Below the pieces are notes generated by a model that saw only the letters and a list, made by a program, of their open reading frames with translations, was not told where the DNA came from and made no database searches. Both the position numbers and the translations under genes were made by a program. From Chryseobacterium geocarposphaerae (GTDB lineage: Bacteria > Bacteroidota > Bacteroidia > Flavobacteriales > Weeksellaceae), in the NCBI RefSeq assembly GCF_002797535.1, contig NZ_PGFD01000004.1:62001-126000 (forward strand): DNA of 64,000 nucleotides, given 5' to 3'. Each line of letters begins with the position of its first letter. The stretch's first letter is position 1. Shown here in pieces: positions 35,786 to 44,246 of this stretch.

Positions 35786-35877
35786 AAGTTCTGCAAATTT
35801 AGTACTTTTGTTTGAATTGATACTTTGAAATTAAGAAGCAGTATCAAAATTACAATTTAAATTATTGATTAGTATTT

Positions 35878-36276
35878 ATGAAGCTAGAACATATCGGTAT
35901 TGCTGTAAAGTCTTTGGGAGTTTCAGATGAACTCTTTGCTAAATTACTGGGGAAAGAATCATATAAAAAAGAAACCGTACAAAGGGAAGGAGTAGTTACA
36001 TCTTTCTATGAAACCGGAGAAAGTAAAATAGAGCTTTTGGAAGCCAGTAACCCTGAAAGTCCGATCTCAAAATTTATAGATAAAAAAGGAGAAGGTATTC
36101 ATCATTTGGCATTTGGAGTGGAAAATATCTACAACGAAGTGCAAAGACTGAAAAAAGAAGGTTTTCAATTTATTTCCGAAGAACCGAAAGAAGGTGCTGA
36201 TAACAAATTAGTTGTGTTCTTGCATCCTAAATCTACCAATGGAGTACTGGTAGAATTATGCCAAGAAAAGCAATAA
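35878..36276 (+). CDS. mce: Methylmalonyl-CoA epimerase
   Basis: 132 residues, two glyoxalase-like beta-alpha-beta units. EHIGIAVKSL (first metal His), KIELLEASNPESPISKFI, GIHHLAFGVENI (second metal His) and GVLVELCQ (metal Glu) are clear. It interconverts the two epimers of methylmalonyl-CoA in propionate/odd-chain metabolism. TACTTTTG at 35803-35810 could be its -7 box. Confidence 0.9.
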   Translation: MKLEHIGIAVKSLGVSDELFAKLLGKESYKKETVQREGVVTSFYETGESKIELLEASNPESPISKFIDKKGEGIHHLAFGVENIYNEVQRLKKEGFQFISEEPKEGADNKLVVFLHPKSTNGVLVELCQEKQ

Positions 36277-36281
36277 AAAAT

Positions 36282-36311
36282 TTTGTGGTGAAAGAATTTT
36301 TGCTATTTTTG
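36282..36311 (+). promoter_or_regulatory. Promoter of the tRNA gene
   Basis: TTTG at 36282-36285, an 18-base spacer, and TATTTTTG at 36304-36311 match the Bacteroidota -33/-7 arrangement (TTTG, about 19 bases, TAnnTTTG). The tRNA starts 27 bases downstream. Confidence 0.65.
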
Positions 36312-36338
36312 CAAACACAAAATTTAACCAAGTTTTGA

Positions 36339-36412
36339 GGTCCTATAGCTCAGTTGGTTAGAGCACCTGACTCATAATCAGGTGGTCCCTGGTTCGAGCC
36401 CAGGTGGGACCA
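36339..36412 (+). tRNA. tRNA with CAT anticodon (elongator Met or Ile2)
   Basis: 74 nt with a full cloverleaf: acceptor GGTCCTA/TGGGACC, D-arm AGCTCAGTTGGTTAGAGC, anticodon stem CCTGA/TCAGG around CTCATAA, T-arm CCTGG-TTCGAGC-CCAGG, discriminator A. The G1-C72 pair excludes initiator tRNA. CAT can be elongator Met or, with lysidine, Ile2; I cannot decide. CCA is not encoded. A promoter and a terminator flank it. Confidence 0.93.
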
Positions 36413-36421
36413 CAGAAAATT

Positions 36422-36452
36422 AAGCACTTACAGAAATGTAGGTGCTTTTTTT
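36422..36452 (+). terminator. Terminator after the tRNA gene
   Basis: AGCACTTACA pairs with TGTAGGTGCT (one G-T pair) around a GAAA loop (36433-36436), followed by seven T. Confidence 0.85.
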
Positions 36453-36514
36453 AATTCATGACTAATTTTAAGAAATTTTTAAGCAAAATAATATATCATT
36501 ACCCAAATTATTTT

Positions 36515-36522
36515 TACTTTTG
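36515..36522 (+). promoter_or_regulatory. Candidate -7 box for the DUF4861-PL10 unit
   Basis: TACTTTTG matches TAnnTTTG, 22 bases before the DUF4861 ATG. No clear -33 box was seen. Confidence 0.35.
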
Positions 36523-36544
36523 AGAAAAACAACGTCTGAGAGTT

Positions 36545-37723
36545 ATGAATAAAAAGCTAAGATTTGGAATAAGTTGTGCAATCGTTTGCATTGCTGTGGA
36601 TTTTATAGCTGCACAAACTTCTATTCAGGTGAAAAATACTCTGGACTTTGCACGGAATGAAGTGGTTACGATTCCGGTGAGCCGGCTGAAGTCGTTTTTA
36701 GGGAAAAATAAAGAGTCGGATCTTCGAATTAAAGATGCTCAAAATAATTATCTTACGATTCAGTGGATCGATAATAATGGAGACGGTAAAAATGATGAGT
36801 TGCTTTTTCAGGCAAAAGTGGGAGCAAAAGAGACAGCATTTTATACTATCGTTGCGGATGCAAAAACTCCAATTCCGGTAAGTAAGGTGGCGACATATTC
36901 AAGGTTGGTTCCTGAGCGTGCAGATGACTATACCTGGGAAAATGATAAAATTGCTTTTCGTGTATATGGTCCGAAAGGGCAGCAGGAGGCTTTGGCAGGA
37001 GTGAAAGGAAGCACGCTTTCGAGTGGAGTGGATATTTGGTTGAAAAGAACTGATAAATCTATCATTAATGACTGGTATAAAGGTTATTTGACGGATCCGA
37101 TGTATTACCATAGAGATACTCGGGGTGAGGGTTACGATCCTTATCAGGTTGGAGATAGCCGTGGAACCGGAGGAATCGGGATCTGGAAAGACGGAAAACT
37201 CCAGGTTTCTCAAAATTTTGTAACCTCAAAAACGATTGCAGAAGGTCCGTTGAGAACGGTTTTTGAATTAACTTATCATCCTTGGAGTGAGTTTGGGGTG
37301 CAGGAAACGAAGAGAATTTCTTTGGATTTGGGATCTAATTTTTCAAAATTTGAATCGACTTTTGAAGCTGAAAAACAGGTTCCGAACTACACCATCGGAA
37401 TTACGCTACATAAAAACGAAGGAGAAGCAAAGTTGAATGATAAGAATGGATATTATCTGCATTGGGAAAAAATTGATGATGCTTTCGTAGGAGAAGGAAT
37501 AGTTGTTGATCCTAGTATTGTAGAAAAATCAATTGCTTTTGCATCTGAAATTCCGGATCAGAGTAATTTACTGGTCATTACAAAACCTCAGAAAAAACTG
37601 ACTTATTATGCAGGATTTGCATGGCAGAAAAGTGGGCAGATTCAAACACAAAAAGATTGGGAAAATATGTTGCAAAAACAGGCTCAGATTATAGCAAACC
37701 CTTTACAGGTAAAGGTTAAATAA
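36545..37723 (+). CDS. DUF4861 domain-containing secreted protein
   Basis: 392 residues. Signal peptide (MNKKLRFGISCAIVCIAVDF, cut near AAQ). The whole mature part fits DUF4861: N-terminal FARNEVVTIPVSRLKSFL with a DGKNDELLFQ loop, WENDKIAFRVYGP near 131-143, YHRDTRGEGYDPYQVGDSRGTGG near 189-211, and FAWQKSGQIQTQKDWENML at the end. Such proteins occur in pectin loci of Bacteroidota, sometimes fused to or beside GH105 or PL10; biochemical role not established to my knowledge. It precedes a PL10 lyase gene by 10 bases. Confidence 0.85.
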   Translation: MNKKLRFGISCAIVCIAVDFIAAQTSIQVKNTLDFARNEVVTIPVSRLKSFLGKNKESDLRIKDAQNNYLTIQWIDNNGDGKNDELLFQAKVGAKETAFYTIVADAKTPIPVSKVATYSRLVPERADDYTWENDKIAFRVYGPKGQQEALAGVKGSTLSSGVDIWLKRTDKSIINDWYKGYLTDPMYYHRDTRGEGYDPYQVGDSRGTGGIGIWKDGKLQVSQNFVTSKTIAEGPLRTVFELTYHPWSEFGVQETKRISLDLGSNFSKFESTFEAEKQVPNYTIGITLHKNEGEAKLNDKNGYYLHWEKIDDAFVGEGIVVDPSIVEKSIAFASEIPDQSNLLVITKPQKKLTYYAGFAWQKSGQIQTQKDWENMLQKQAQIIANPLQVKVK

Positions 37724-37733
37724 TATTGTAAGG

Positions 37734-38756
37734 ATGAAATTAAAAATATACGTATTCGCTTTTGGGCTAACTGCCGTTAACCTTTCCGCTCAGGTAAAAG
37801 ACACTTTAGCAGAAAAAATGCTGATCTATCAGCTTCCGATCGGAGGATGGGGAAAGCAGCTGGAAGATAAGTCTGTAGTCAATTACAGTTTACCGCTGGA
37901 TAAAGACCTTTTAAGAAAGATAAAATCTACAGGCGATGATCACGCCACCATTGATAATAATGCTACTTCAAAGGAAATCAATGCTTTGATTAAAGCGTAT
38001 TCAACAACAAAAAATCCTGAATATCTGAAAGCTGCAGAAAAAGGAATCAGCTATCTTCTTCTAATGCAGTATAAAAACGGAGGTTTTCCACAATATTATC
38101 CGAATACGGGCTTATATAGAAAACAGGTAACGTATAATGATAATGCGATGATTAATGCTTTGACGGTTTTGTATAATGTTGCTGAAGGTAAAAATGATTT
38201 CGATGTCGTAGATTCAAAATTAAAAGAGAAGTCAAAAGATGCCGTGAAAAGAGGGATCGACTGTATTTTAAAAACTCAGGTATTACAAAAAGGAATTCCG
38301 ACCATTTGGGGCGATCAGTACAATGAATTGACTTTGCAGCCGGATAAAGCCAGAGCTTTTGAACCGATTTCGTTGGCAACAGGAGAGTCGGTGGGGATTG
38401 TACGTTTTTTAATGATGCAGCCGGTTACTCCTGAAGTTGAAAAATCAATAAAATCGGCAGTAAAATGGTTCAAGCAAAACAAAATTGAAGGCTATAGCTA
38501 TAATGTTTCAAAAGTAAACGGAAAAGCTATCCGAACTCTAACGGCAGAAAAAGGTTCTGTAATCTGGGCAAGGTTTTATGATATTAATAATAACAGGCCG
38601 CTTTTTGGTGACAGAGACGGGAGTGTAAAATATAATTACAATGAAGTTTCGGAAGAACGAAGAAACGGTTACAGCTGGTTTGGTGATTTTGCGGATAAGC
38701 TGATCAATAAAGAATATCCGAAATGGTTGGAGAAAAATAAAATTTCTGATAACTAG
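37734..38756 (+). CDS. Pectate lyase, family PL10
   Basis: 340 residues with signal peptide (MKLKIYVFAFGLTAVNLSAQ). Cuts polygalacturonate by beta-elimination. Marks along an alpha/alpha toroid: LPIGGWGKQLEDKS, DNNATSKEINALIKAY, KNGGFPQYYP, TYNDNAMINAL, WGDQYNELTLQPDKARAFEP with the catalytic Arg region, ISLATGESVGI, and SVIWARFYDINNNRPLFGDRDG. Follows the DUF4861 gene; convergent with a PL1 gene across a bidirectional terminator. Confidence 0.92.
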   Translation: MKLKIYVFAFGLTAVNLSAQVKDTLAEKMLIYQLPIGGWGKQLEDKSVVNYSLPLDKDLLRKIKSTGDDHATIDNNATSKEINALIKAYSTTKNPEYLKAAEKGISYLLLMQYKNGGFPQYYPNTGLYRKQVTYNDNAMINALTVLYNVAEGKNDFDVVDSKLKEKSKDAVKRGIDCILKTQVLQKGIPTIWGDQYNELTLQPDKARAFEPISLATGESVGIVRFLMMQPVTPEVEKSIKSAVKWFKQNKIEGYSYNVSKVNGKAIRTLTAEKGSVIWARFYDINNNRPLFGDRDGSVKYNYNEVSEERRNGYSWFGDFADKLINKEYPKWLEKNKISDN

Positions 38757-38801
38757 TTCATTCAGATTTATAGAAAATTAGCAAACATTCGTCTAATAGA
38801 A

Positions 38802-38827
38802 AAAGACTGAGATATTTCTCAGTCTTT
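38802..38827. terminator. Bidirectional terminator between PL10 and PL1 genes
   Basis: AAAGACTGAGA (38802-38812) pairs perfectly with TCTCAGTCTTT (38817-38827), loop of 4, with A/T-rich flanks usable in both directions. Confidence 0.8.
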
Positions 38828-38851
38828 CTTGTTTTACAGGTGGACAATTAA

Positions 38852-39970
38852 TTATAGTGAATTACAGATGTTCCCAGTAAGGGTAGCACCTGCATTGGCT
38901 GTCACATCAGACTTTACGGACGATAAAGATAAAGTCGGGATAGAATAAGGTGGCGTAAATGCTGTTCCGCTTCCTGCTGTATTTCCCGTAACGTTGGTGA
39001 ATGTATTGTTTGAGGTAACAGTTACTGCGGTATATCCGCTCATTAAATTGATAGGCTCTTTTACATTTTCAAAAACGTTTCCGTCTACACGAATGTTGGC
39101 CTGAACTCCCGCTGCAATACATTTGTTGCTCACAGAACTGTTGAAATAGCTGTTCACAATATGGATTTTTCCAAATCTCACTCTCGGCATACGTTCTCTG
39201 CAACCCGGAGCCCACCAGCAACGAACGAAGGTTACGTTCAGCTTTCCTGCATCTGTTGTAGAAGTGTCGCTAGAGCCGATCAGATTTGAGAACCTGTGAT
39301 CATCAGTTCCGCCTGAGCCACCCGCTTTCGGAGGTTTCAGATAATGAAACTTAGTATAAGAAACCGTGATATAATCTGATTTGTTTTTGATGTCAAAGTT
39401 TCCGTCAACGCCGTCTCTGAATTCACAATGATCGATCCAGACATTTCTGCAATCGTCTAAAATAGCATTGTCCCAACCATCTGTATCATAGGCTCCCGGT
39501 CCTTCGAAGATCAAATTCCGGATTACGATATTGTTACATCTTTTAATATTGAGAATTCCCGAACCGTCTTTTGTCTGATCGGTCGAAACCAGTTTGGCGC
39601 CGCTTGTTCCATAAATGGTTTTTCCGGTTTGATCCTGAAATGAGATACGCGCAGTGATGGTAATGGTTCCGGATACTTTGATCACTTTTACCGCGGTATT
39701 TTCAATGGCTGCTTTTAGTTGGGCATACGTGGTTACAGTTGTTTCGGCTGCTGTTCCACCACCGGTTGTCCCGCCGTTTTGAGAAGCCCATCCCGGAGCG
39801 GCGCAATCTGCTAAGGGAACAACTGCATTGGTCTCAGAAATGTCATTCATGGTAAGGCTGTTCGGATTTTCTGTAAGATCAGTTTTGATGTCTTCCTGTC
39901 CACAGCCGGTTAAGGCAAAGATTGAGCTCAGAGCTACCATCAGAATGGTAGCTTTACATGTTTTTTTCAT
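38852..39970 (-). CDS. Pectate lyase, family PL1, lipoprotein
   Basis: 372 residues. Lipoprotein signal with lipobox LTGC (Cys23). Mature part is a parallel beta-helix: TYAQLKAAIENTAVKVIKVSG, IVIRNLIFEGP, WDNAILDDCRNVWIDHCEF, DGNFDIKNKSDYITVSYTKF, RCWWAPGCRERMPRVRFGKIHIVNSYF (catalytic RxPxxR region, RMPRVR). It cuts de-esterified homogalacturonan, probably on the cell surface. It has its own upstream region with an operator-like palindrome. Confidence 0.92.
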   Translation of the reverse strand: MKKTCKATILMVALSSIFALTGCGQEDIKTDLTENPNSLTMNDISETNAVVPLADCAAPGWASQNGGTTGGGTAAETTVTTYAQLKAAIENTAVKVIKVSGTITITARISFQDQTGKTIYGTSGAKLVSTDQTKDGSGILNIKRCNNIVIRNLIFEGPGAYDTDGWDNAILDDCRNVWIDHCEFRDGVDGNFDIKNKSDYITVSYTKFHYLKPPKAGGSGGTDDHRFSNLIGSSDTSTTDAGKLNVTFVRCWWAPGCRERMPRVRFGKIHIVNSYFNSSVSNKCIAAGVQANIRVDGNVFENVKEPINLMSGYTAVTVTSNNTFTNVTGNTAGSGTAFTPPYSIPTLSLSSVKSDVTANAGATLTGNICNSL

Positions 39971-40086
39971 AGTAATAATTTTTTGTTATTTGATACAAGT
40001 ATAAAATTATAAATTTAATATATAAAAGTTTTATATTTTAATATATTAATATTTATATAATTATAATATTGATTATTTTTTTTATT

Positions 40087-40098
40087 CAATCGGTTGCA
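40087..40098. promoter_or_regulatory. Operator-like palindrome upstream of the PL1 gene
   Basis: CAATCGGTTGCA resembles the CAATCGATTGC cores near susC and kduI. It lies 117 bases before the PL1 start, in an AT-rich 147-base region. Probably the same LacI-type regulator. Confidence 0.45.
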
Positions 40099-40117
40099 TT
40101 TTATTATTTATTGAATT

Positions 40118-42592
40118 TTATTTTACTTCAAAAGTATACGTTCCGCCTTTCTCTGTATTAAAATCAAAAATCTGAGTTTCAGGAACATCAAAACTTTTTA
40201 ACTGAGCTTTTTCAGAAACTAAAGGAGTTTTAATCGTATTCGTTTGATAATACCCATTTGGGTTTTCTCCTTTTGCTAAAGTGAAGTTTGTTTTAGATTT
40301 TAAATTTAAATCTTTCACAATTCTGATTCTTGCATTTCCGCCCAGAGCAGATTTTACAACCAATTTTGTAAGTTTAGAATTTTTCCAGTCTATATCAATT
40401 TCAAAACCGCCTCTTGCTTTCAAGCCTTTTACAGAACCATTGGGTAAAGCATCCGGAAGTGCCGGTAAAATGTAAAGATAACCATCATAGCTTTGCAGCA
40501 ACATCTCTGCAATTCCTGAGGTACAGCCAAAATTTCCATCAATCTGGAACGGTGGATGTGCATCCAGAAGATTCGGATAGGTTCCTCCTGATTCGCCTTT
40601 ATTATTGAGAGGAGCGGGTGACAGTTGGTCTGAAATTAATTTAAAAGCACGGTTACCATCTAATAATCTTGCCCACCAATTTACTTTCCAGCCCATTGAC
40701 CAACCTGTAGATTTATCTCCTCTGTATATCATTGAATTTTTTGCGGCTTCTGCCAGATCAGGGTTTCTGAACGGTGAAATCTGTCCTGATGGAAAAAGTC
40801 CATACAAATGTGAAATATGTCTGTGTTTATCGTCTGTTTTGTCCATATCTTTCAGCCACTCCTGTAGTTGGGCGTGCTGCCCGATCTGCATAGGCGGAAG
40901 TTTGCCTAAAGCCGATTGTATTTGATCGGAAAGGTTTTGATCTTTATTTAAAATTTTTGAAGCATTGATGAAATTATTAAATACATCAAAAACCAACTGA
41001 TTATCCATTGTTGTTCCGGCTGTAACTCCTACATTTTTTACGTATGTATTTTCAGGAGACATCGAAGGTGAAACAACAAGGTATTGTTGGGAAGGATCCT
41101 TCTGAAGAACATCAAGATAAAACAAAGCGCACCCTTTTAAAGCTTCATAGTTTTTCTTTAAGAAATCCTTATCTCCGGAATATAAATAATGATTCCAGAT
41201 GTGCTGTGTTAACCAGGCTCCACCCATGGGCCACATTCCGTAGAAACCGCCGTCAACAATTCCTGTGATTCTCCACAAATCGGTATTGTGATGTATATTC
41301 CAGCCTCTTGCGTGGTACATTTCTTTGGCAGATTCCTGTCCTGTTACCGATAGATCCTGGATCATATCAAATAAAGGCTCGTGCATTTCGCTGAGGTTGG
41401 TATTTTCTGCAGGCCAGTAATTCATTTCTGTGTTGATGTTCACTGTGTATTTGCTGTCCCAAGCCGGATTCAACTGGTAATTCCAGATTCCCTGAAGATT
41501 GGCAGGCTGGGTTCCCGGTCGAGAAGAAGAAATCAGAAGATAACGCCCGAACTGGAAATACAAAGCCACCATATCCGGATCTTTTGAAGTTCCAAATTCC
41601 TTGATTCTGATATCGGTTGTCTTTTTTGTCTGTTCAGTGGTTCCTAAATCTAAACTTACACGTTTGAAATATTTCTGGTACTTTTTAATGTGAGCTTTTA
41701 ATTCTGCATCATATTTTTTATTTAAAGCCGATTGTAAATATTCTGAAACTCTTGCACCAGGATTGGCTGAAAGATCATTGTACTTTTTGAAATTCGTTGC
41801 AATGGAAACGTAGATCACCACTTCATCCGCTCCGGAAATTTCCAGTTTATCTTTTGATGAGGTTAGTTTTCCGCCTTTTAAAACAGGAAAAACAATGGTT
41901 TTAAAGTTGACTTTTCCGGTTTTATTATCTTTCGAACTGCTTGTCCCATTGATAACCAGTTGGTTATTTTCTGTAAAAATAGATTTTTGCAAGTGTGGAG
42001 TAGAAGCGTTGATAGAGAAATTTAAACTTCCCTTTTTACCTGAAGAAAGTTTGATCATAATCACATTATCCGCAAAAGACGAGAAAATTTCCCGCTTGAA
42101 GGTCACCCCGTTTACTTCGTAAGAAATAGTACTGACTGCTTTTTCAATATCTAAAGTCCTATTGTAATTTTTAAAATTTTCATGGCCTTTAAAGTCCAAA
42201 AACAAGTCTCCCATTGTCTGGTATGGCATTCCGTAATTCAAATCTTTTGGAGCCTGTCTTGGGTATGTTCTGTTGGAAAGATTCTGAGCCTCCTCAAATT
42301 TACTTTCATTTAACAGTTTCCTTATTTTCTGAATGCTGTCGAATGTGTTTTTCGGAACATTATTGCCGGGTTCTCCGGCCCAAATTGTTTCTTCATTAAG
42401 CTGAAGATGTTCCTGTGAAGCTCCTCCAAAAATCATGGCCCCTAATCTTCCGTTTCCAATAGGTAAAGCTTCATTCCAGTTTTCCGCAGGTTTGTTGTAA
42501 GTGAGTTTTAAATTTTGCTGTGCCTGAACCGAAACAGAAATAAGCGTTCCGCAAACCAGTAAGAATATTTTATGTTGGATGATTTTCAGCAT
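40118..42592 (-). CDS. Alpha-L-fucosidase/galactosidase family GH95
   Basis: 824 residues with signal peptide (ending VSVQAQQ). N-terminal GH95 beta-sandwich (LTYNKPAENWNEALPIGNGRLGAMIFG near 29-55, LQLNEETIWAGEPGN), then an (alpha/alpha)6 barrel with NINTEMNYWPAENTNL near 384-400, carrying the Asn residues of the catalytic site, HISHLYGLFPSGQI, and DAHPPFQIDGNFG with the catalytic Asp. C-terminal beta-sandwich. It removes alpha-1,2-fucose or L-galactose from side chains such as those of rhamnogalacturonan-II or xyloglucan. Last gene of the long leftward pectin unit. Confidence 0.92.
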   Translation of the reverse strand: MLKIIQHKIFLLVCGTLISVSVQAQQNLKLTYNKPAENWNEALPIGNGRLGAMIFGGASQEHLQLNEETIWAGEPGNNVPKNTFDSIQKIRKLLNESKFEEAQNLSNRTYPRQAPKDLNYGMPYQTMGDLFLDFKGHENFKNYNRTLDIEKAVSTISYEVNGVTFKREIFSSFADNVIMIKLSSGKKGSLNFSINASTPHLQKSIFTENNQLVINGTSSSKDNKTGKVNFKTIVFPVLKGGKLTSSKDKLEISGADEVVIYVSIATNFKKYNDLSANPGARVSEYLQSALNKKYDAELKAHIKKYQKYFKRVSLDLGTTEQTKKTTDIRIKEFGTSKDPDMVALYFQFGRYLLISSSRPGTQPANLQGIWNYQLNPAWDSKYTVNINTEMNYWPAENTNLSEMHEPLFDMIQDLSVTGQESAKEMYHARGWNIHHNTDLWRITGIVDGGFYGMWPMGGAWLTQHIWNHYLYSGDKDFLKKNYEALKGCALFYLDVLQKDPSQQYLVVSPSMSPENTYVKNVGVTAGTTMDNQLVFDVFNNFINASKILNKDQNLSDQIQSALGKLPPMQIGQHAQLQEWLKDMDKTDDKHRHISHLYGLFPSGQISPFRNPDLAEAAKNSMIYRGDKSTGWSMGWKVNWWARLLDGNRAFKLISDQLSPAPLNNKGESGGTYPNLLDAHPPFQIDGNFGCTSGIAEMLLQSYDGYLYILPALPDALPNGSVKGLKARGGFEIDIDWKNSKLTKLVVKSALGGNARIRIVKDLNLKSKTNFTLAKGENPNGYYQTNTIKTPLVSEKAQLKSFDVPETQIFDFNTEKGGTYTFEVK

Positions 42593-42628
42593 TTTTAGAT
42601 GTTTAAAAGGTTTTTATTTGTTAGGATG

Positions 42629-42712
42629 CTTCGACAAGCTCAGCATGACAGTGTTACCAATGAATTATTAATAAGAAATAGTATTAGAGATATCACACTG
42701 AGCCTGTCGAAG
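42629..42712. repeat. Imperfect inverted repeat (CTTCGACA family)
   Basis: CTTCGACAAGCTCAG (42629-42643) and CTGAGCCTGTCGAAG (42698-42712) are inverted copies with one mismatch, separated by 54 bases. I know this sequence as a dispersed intergenic element in Flavobacteriia. It sits between the GH95 and esterase genes. Confidence 0.65.
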
Positions 42713-42733
42713 TGTTCCTATATTAGCTTTTTA

Positions 42734-43636
42734 TTACTTATTACCTATGGTTTTAAGCCAGTCTGAGCATAGTTTTTTCCAGTTATCCGTCAGTTCAGAT
42801 TTATTGGTAATTCCGATCTTATGTTCACCTTCAGGAAAAATAAACAATGCACCTTTTACCTTGTTTTTGATCATTTCCTGATAGTACAGAATACTGTTCA
42901 TCACAGGAACGGTTTTGTCGTTTTGGGCATGAAATAAAATTGTAGGCGGTGTTTTTTCCGTTACCCGATTCTGCATAGAATATTCTTTGATTTTTTCCGG
43001 GGATGCATTTTCACCAAGCAGACTGTTTCGGCTTCCGACGTGCGCAAATTCTCCAAAATCAATAACCGGAGAGACTAGAATTGCAAAATTGGGAATAGTA
43101 GGAACGGATGTCCAGTCGCCTTTTAATTCAGTATAATCTGTAGAAATATTACTTACTGATGCCGCCAAATGGCCACCCGCGGAAGTTCCGATTACACCGA
43201 TCTGTTCCGCTGAAATACCGTATTGCTCTGCGTTTTTTCTAAGGTATTTTATGGCAGCCTGTACATCTTGTAATGGTGCTATTTCTCTTTGCTTTAAATC
43301 GGGAGAAGTCGGCAGCCTGTAATTTAAAACAAATGCTGAAATTCCTTGAGTATTAAACCACTTTGCAATCTGGTAACCTCCTAAATCATAAGTCAGTTTG
43401 TAATATCCGCCTCCGGGAATGACAATAACCGCCATCTGTTTTCTTTCTTCTTTTGGCGGCAGAAAAGCAAACATCTCGGTTTCTTTTATCTGTATAATTC
43501 TTCCGTCTTTTTCTTCTGTTTTTAAAGGCATTCCTTTAGAATTGGGCATCTGACTTTTCGGCCAAACCATTATTTTTTCCTGTGCGGATAACCGAACGAA
43601 AAAAGAAAGTAAGAGTAGGAAAGTAATTTTTTTCAT
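42734..43636 (-). CDS. Secreted alpha/beta-hydrolase esterase
   Basis: 300 residues from ATG at 43636; a TTG two codons upstream is less likely. Signal peptide MKKITFLLLLSFFVRLSAQ. Core features: IPGGGYYKLTYDLGG (oxyanion HGGG-like), VIGTSAGGHLAASV (nucleophile Ser in GTSAGG), HAQNDKTVPV (Asp) and PEGEHKIG (His). Close to acetyl-xylan-esterase-like carbohydrate esterases; in this locus it may remove acetyl or methyl groups from pectin side chains. Substrate inferred only from context. Confidence 0.82.
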   Translation of the reverse strand: MKKITFLLLLSFFVRLSAQEKIMVWPKSQMPNSKGMPLKTEEKDGRIIQIKETEMFAFLPPKEERKQMAVIVIPGGGYYKLTYDLGGYQIAKWFNTQGISAFVLNYRLPTSPDLKQREIAPLQDVQAAIKYLRKNAEQYGISAEQIGVIGTSAGGHLAASVSNISTDYTELKGDWTSVPTIPNFAILVSPVIDFGEFAHVGSRNSLLGENASPEKIKEYSMQNRVTEKTPPTILFHAQNDKTVPVMNSILYYQEMIKNKVKGALFIFPEGEHKIGITNKSELTDNWKKLCSDWLKTIGNK

Positions 43637-43665
43637 ATCCAATTAATTTGATGAAGTATATGCAT

Positions 43666-43698
43666 AAACCTTATAGGTTTCAAAAACCTATAAGGTTT
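43666..43698. repeat. Perfect 15-bp palindromic hairpin
   Basis: AAACCTTATAGGTTT (43666-43680) and AAACCTATAAGGTTT (43684-43698), loop CAA. No T-tract follows on the minus strand, so a classical terminator is unlikely. It lies between the kdgF-like and esterase genes. Confidence 0.75.
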
Positions 43699-43711
43699 GA
43701 ATTTTTAGATA

Positions 43712-44053
43712 TTAATCTTTAAGAAAATCCTCTCTGAAAGGGGTAAAAGCATCAATCAACTGTCCGGCTTCGAGGCATTTCACCCCGTGAAAAATATTAG
43801 GTTGTGCAAAAAATCCGTCACCCTGTTGCAAGACTTTTGTTTCACTATCCACCGTCACTTCAAATTTTCCTGAAGCCACGTACGTAATCTGAGAATGGAA
43901 ATGCTGATGTAAAGCACCAATGGCATCCTTTTCAAATTTTACAATCACCATCATCACTTGAGAATTGTATCCGACAAATTGTCTGGAAACTCCGTCTCCT
44001 AAATCTTCCCATTCGGAATTACCGTCAAAGAAAGGTTCTTTCTTGAAATTCAT
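43712..44053 (-). CDS. kdgF: Cupin protein, KdgF-like unsaturated uronate processing enzyme
   Basis: 113 residues, single cupin. LHQHFHSQITYVASGKFEVTV (metal His46-like and His48-like, Gln) and QPNIFHGVKCLEAG (metal His near 89) match KdgF, which converts 4,5-unsaturated galacturonate into the open ketone form used by KduI. No signal peptide, so cytoplasmic, unlike its neighbours. Start MNFKKEPFF is typical. Confidence 0.85.
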   Translation of the reverse strand: MNFKKEPFFDGNSEWEDLGDGVSRQFVGYNSQVMMVIVKFEKDAIGALHQHFHSQITYVASGKFEVTVDSETKVLQQGDGFFAQPNIFHGVKCLEAGQLIDAFTPFREDFLKD

Positions 44054-44103
44054 TTTTGTATGTTTTTTGAATTTTAAAATTAATAGTAAATTACTGCATA
44101 TAC

Positions 44104-44196
44104 TTTGTCATTCCGTAGGAATCTAAACTCTGAATTCACTATTGAATTAATTTGTTTAGATTCCACACTTCACTTCGTTTCGCTCTGAATGACAAA
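44104..44196. repeat. Long imperfect inverted repeat (TTTGTCATTC family)
   Basis: Outer arms TTTGTCATTC (44104-44113) and GAATGACAAA (44187-44196), inner arms GGAATCTAAAC (44118-44128) and GTTTAGATTCC (44154-44164) are perfectly complementary. A fragment of the CTCGCAGAT-type element follows at about 44210-44243. It lies between kdgF and the acetylesterase gene. Confidence 0.7.
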
Positions 44197-44246
44197 CCAA
44201 CTGTTTATTTAAATCTGCGTCATCTAAAAAATTTGCGAGAGTTTAA

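Noticed and set aside
35794..35810. Back-to-back -7 boxes for rbfA and the epimerase as a designed overlap
   Set aside because: Neither box has a -33 partner at the usual distance, and AT-rich sequence makes such matches likely by chance.
36339..36412. Initiator tRNA-fMet
   Set aside because: The first pair is G-C, whereas bacterial initiator tRNAs have an unpaired C1-A72.
43666..43698. Palindrome as a terminator
   Set aside because: No T-tract on the minus strand follows it, so I list it as a repeat.
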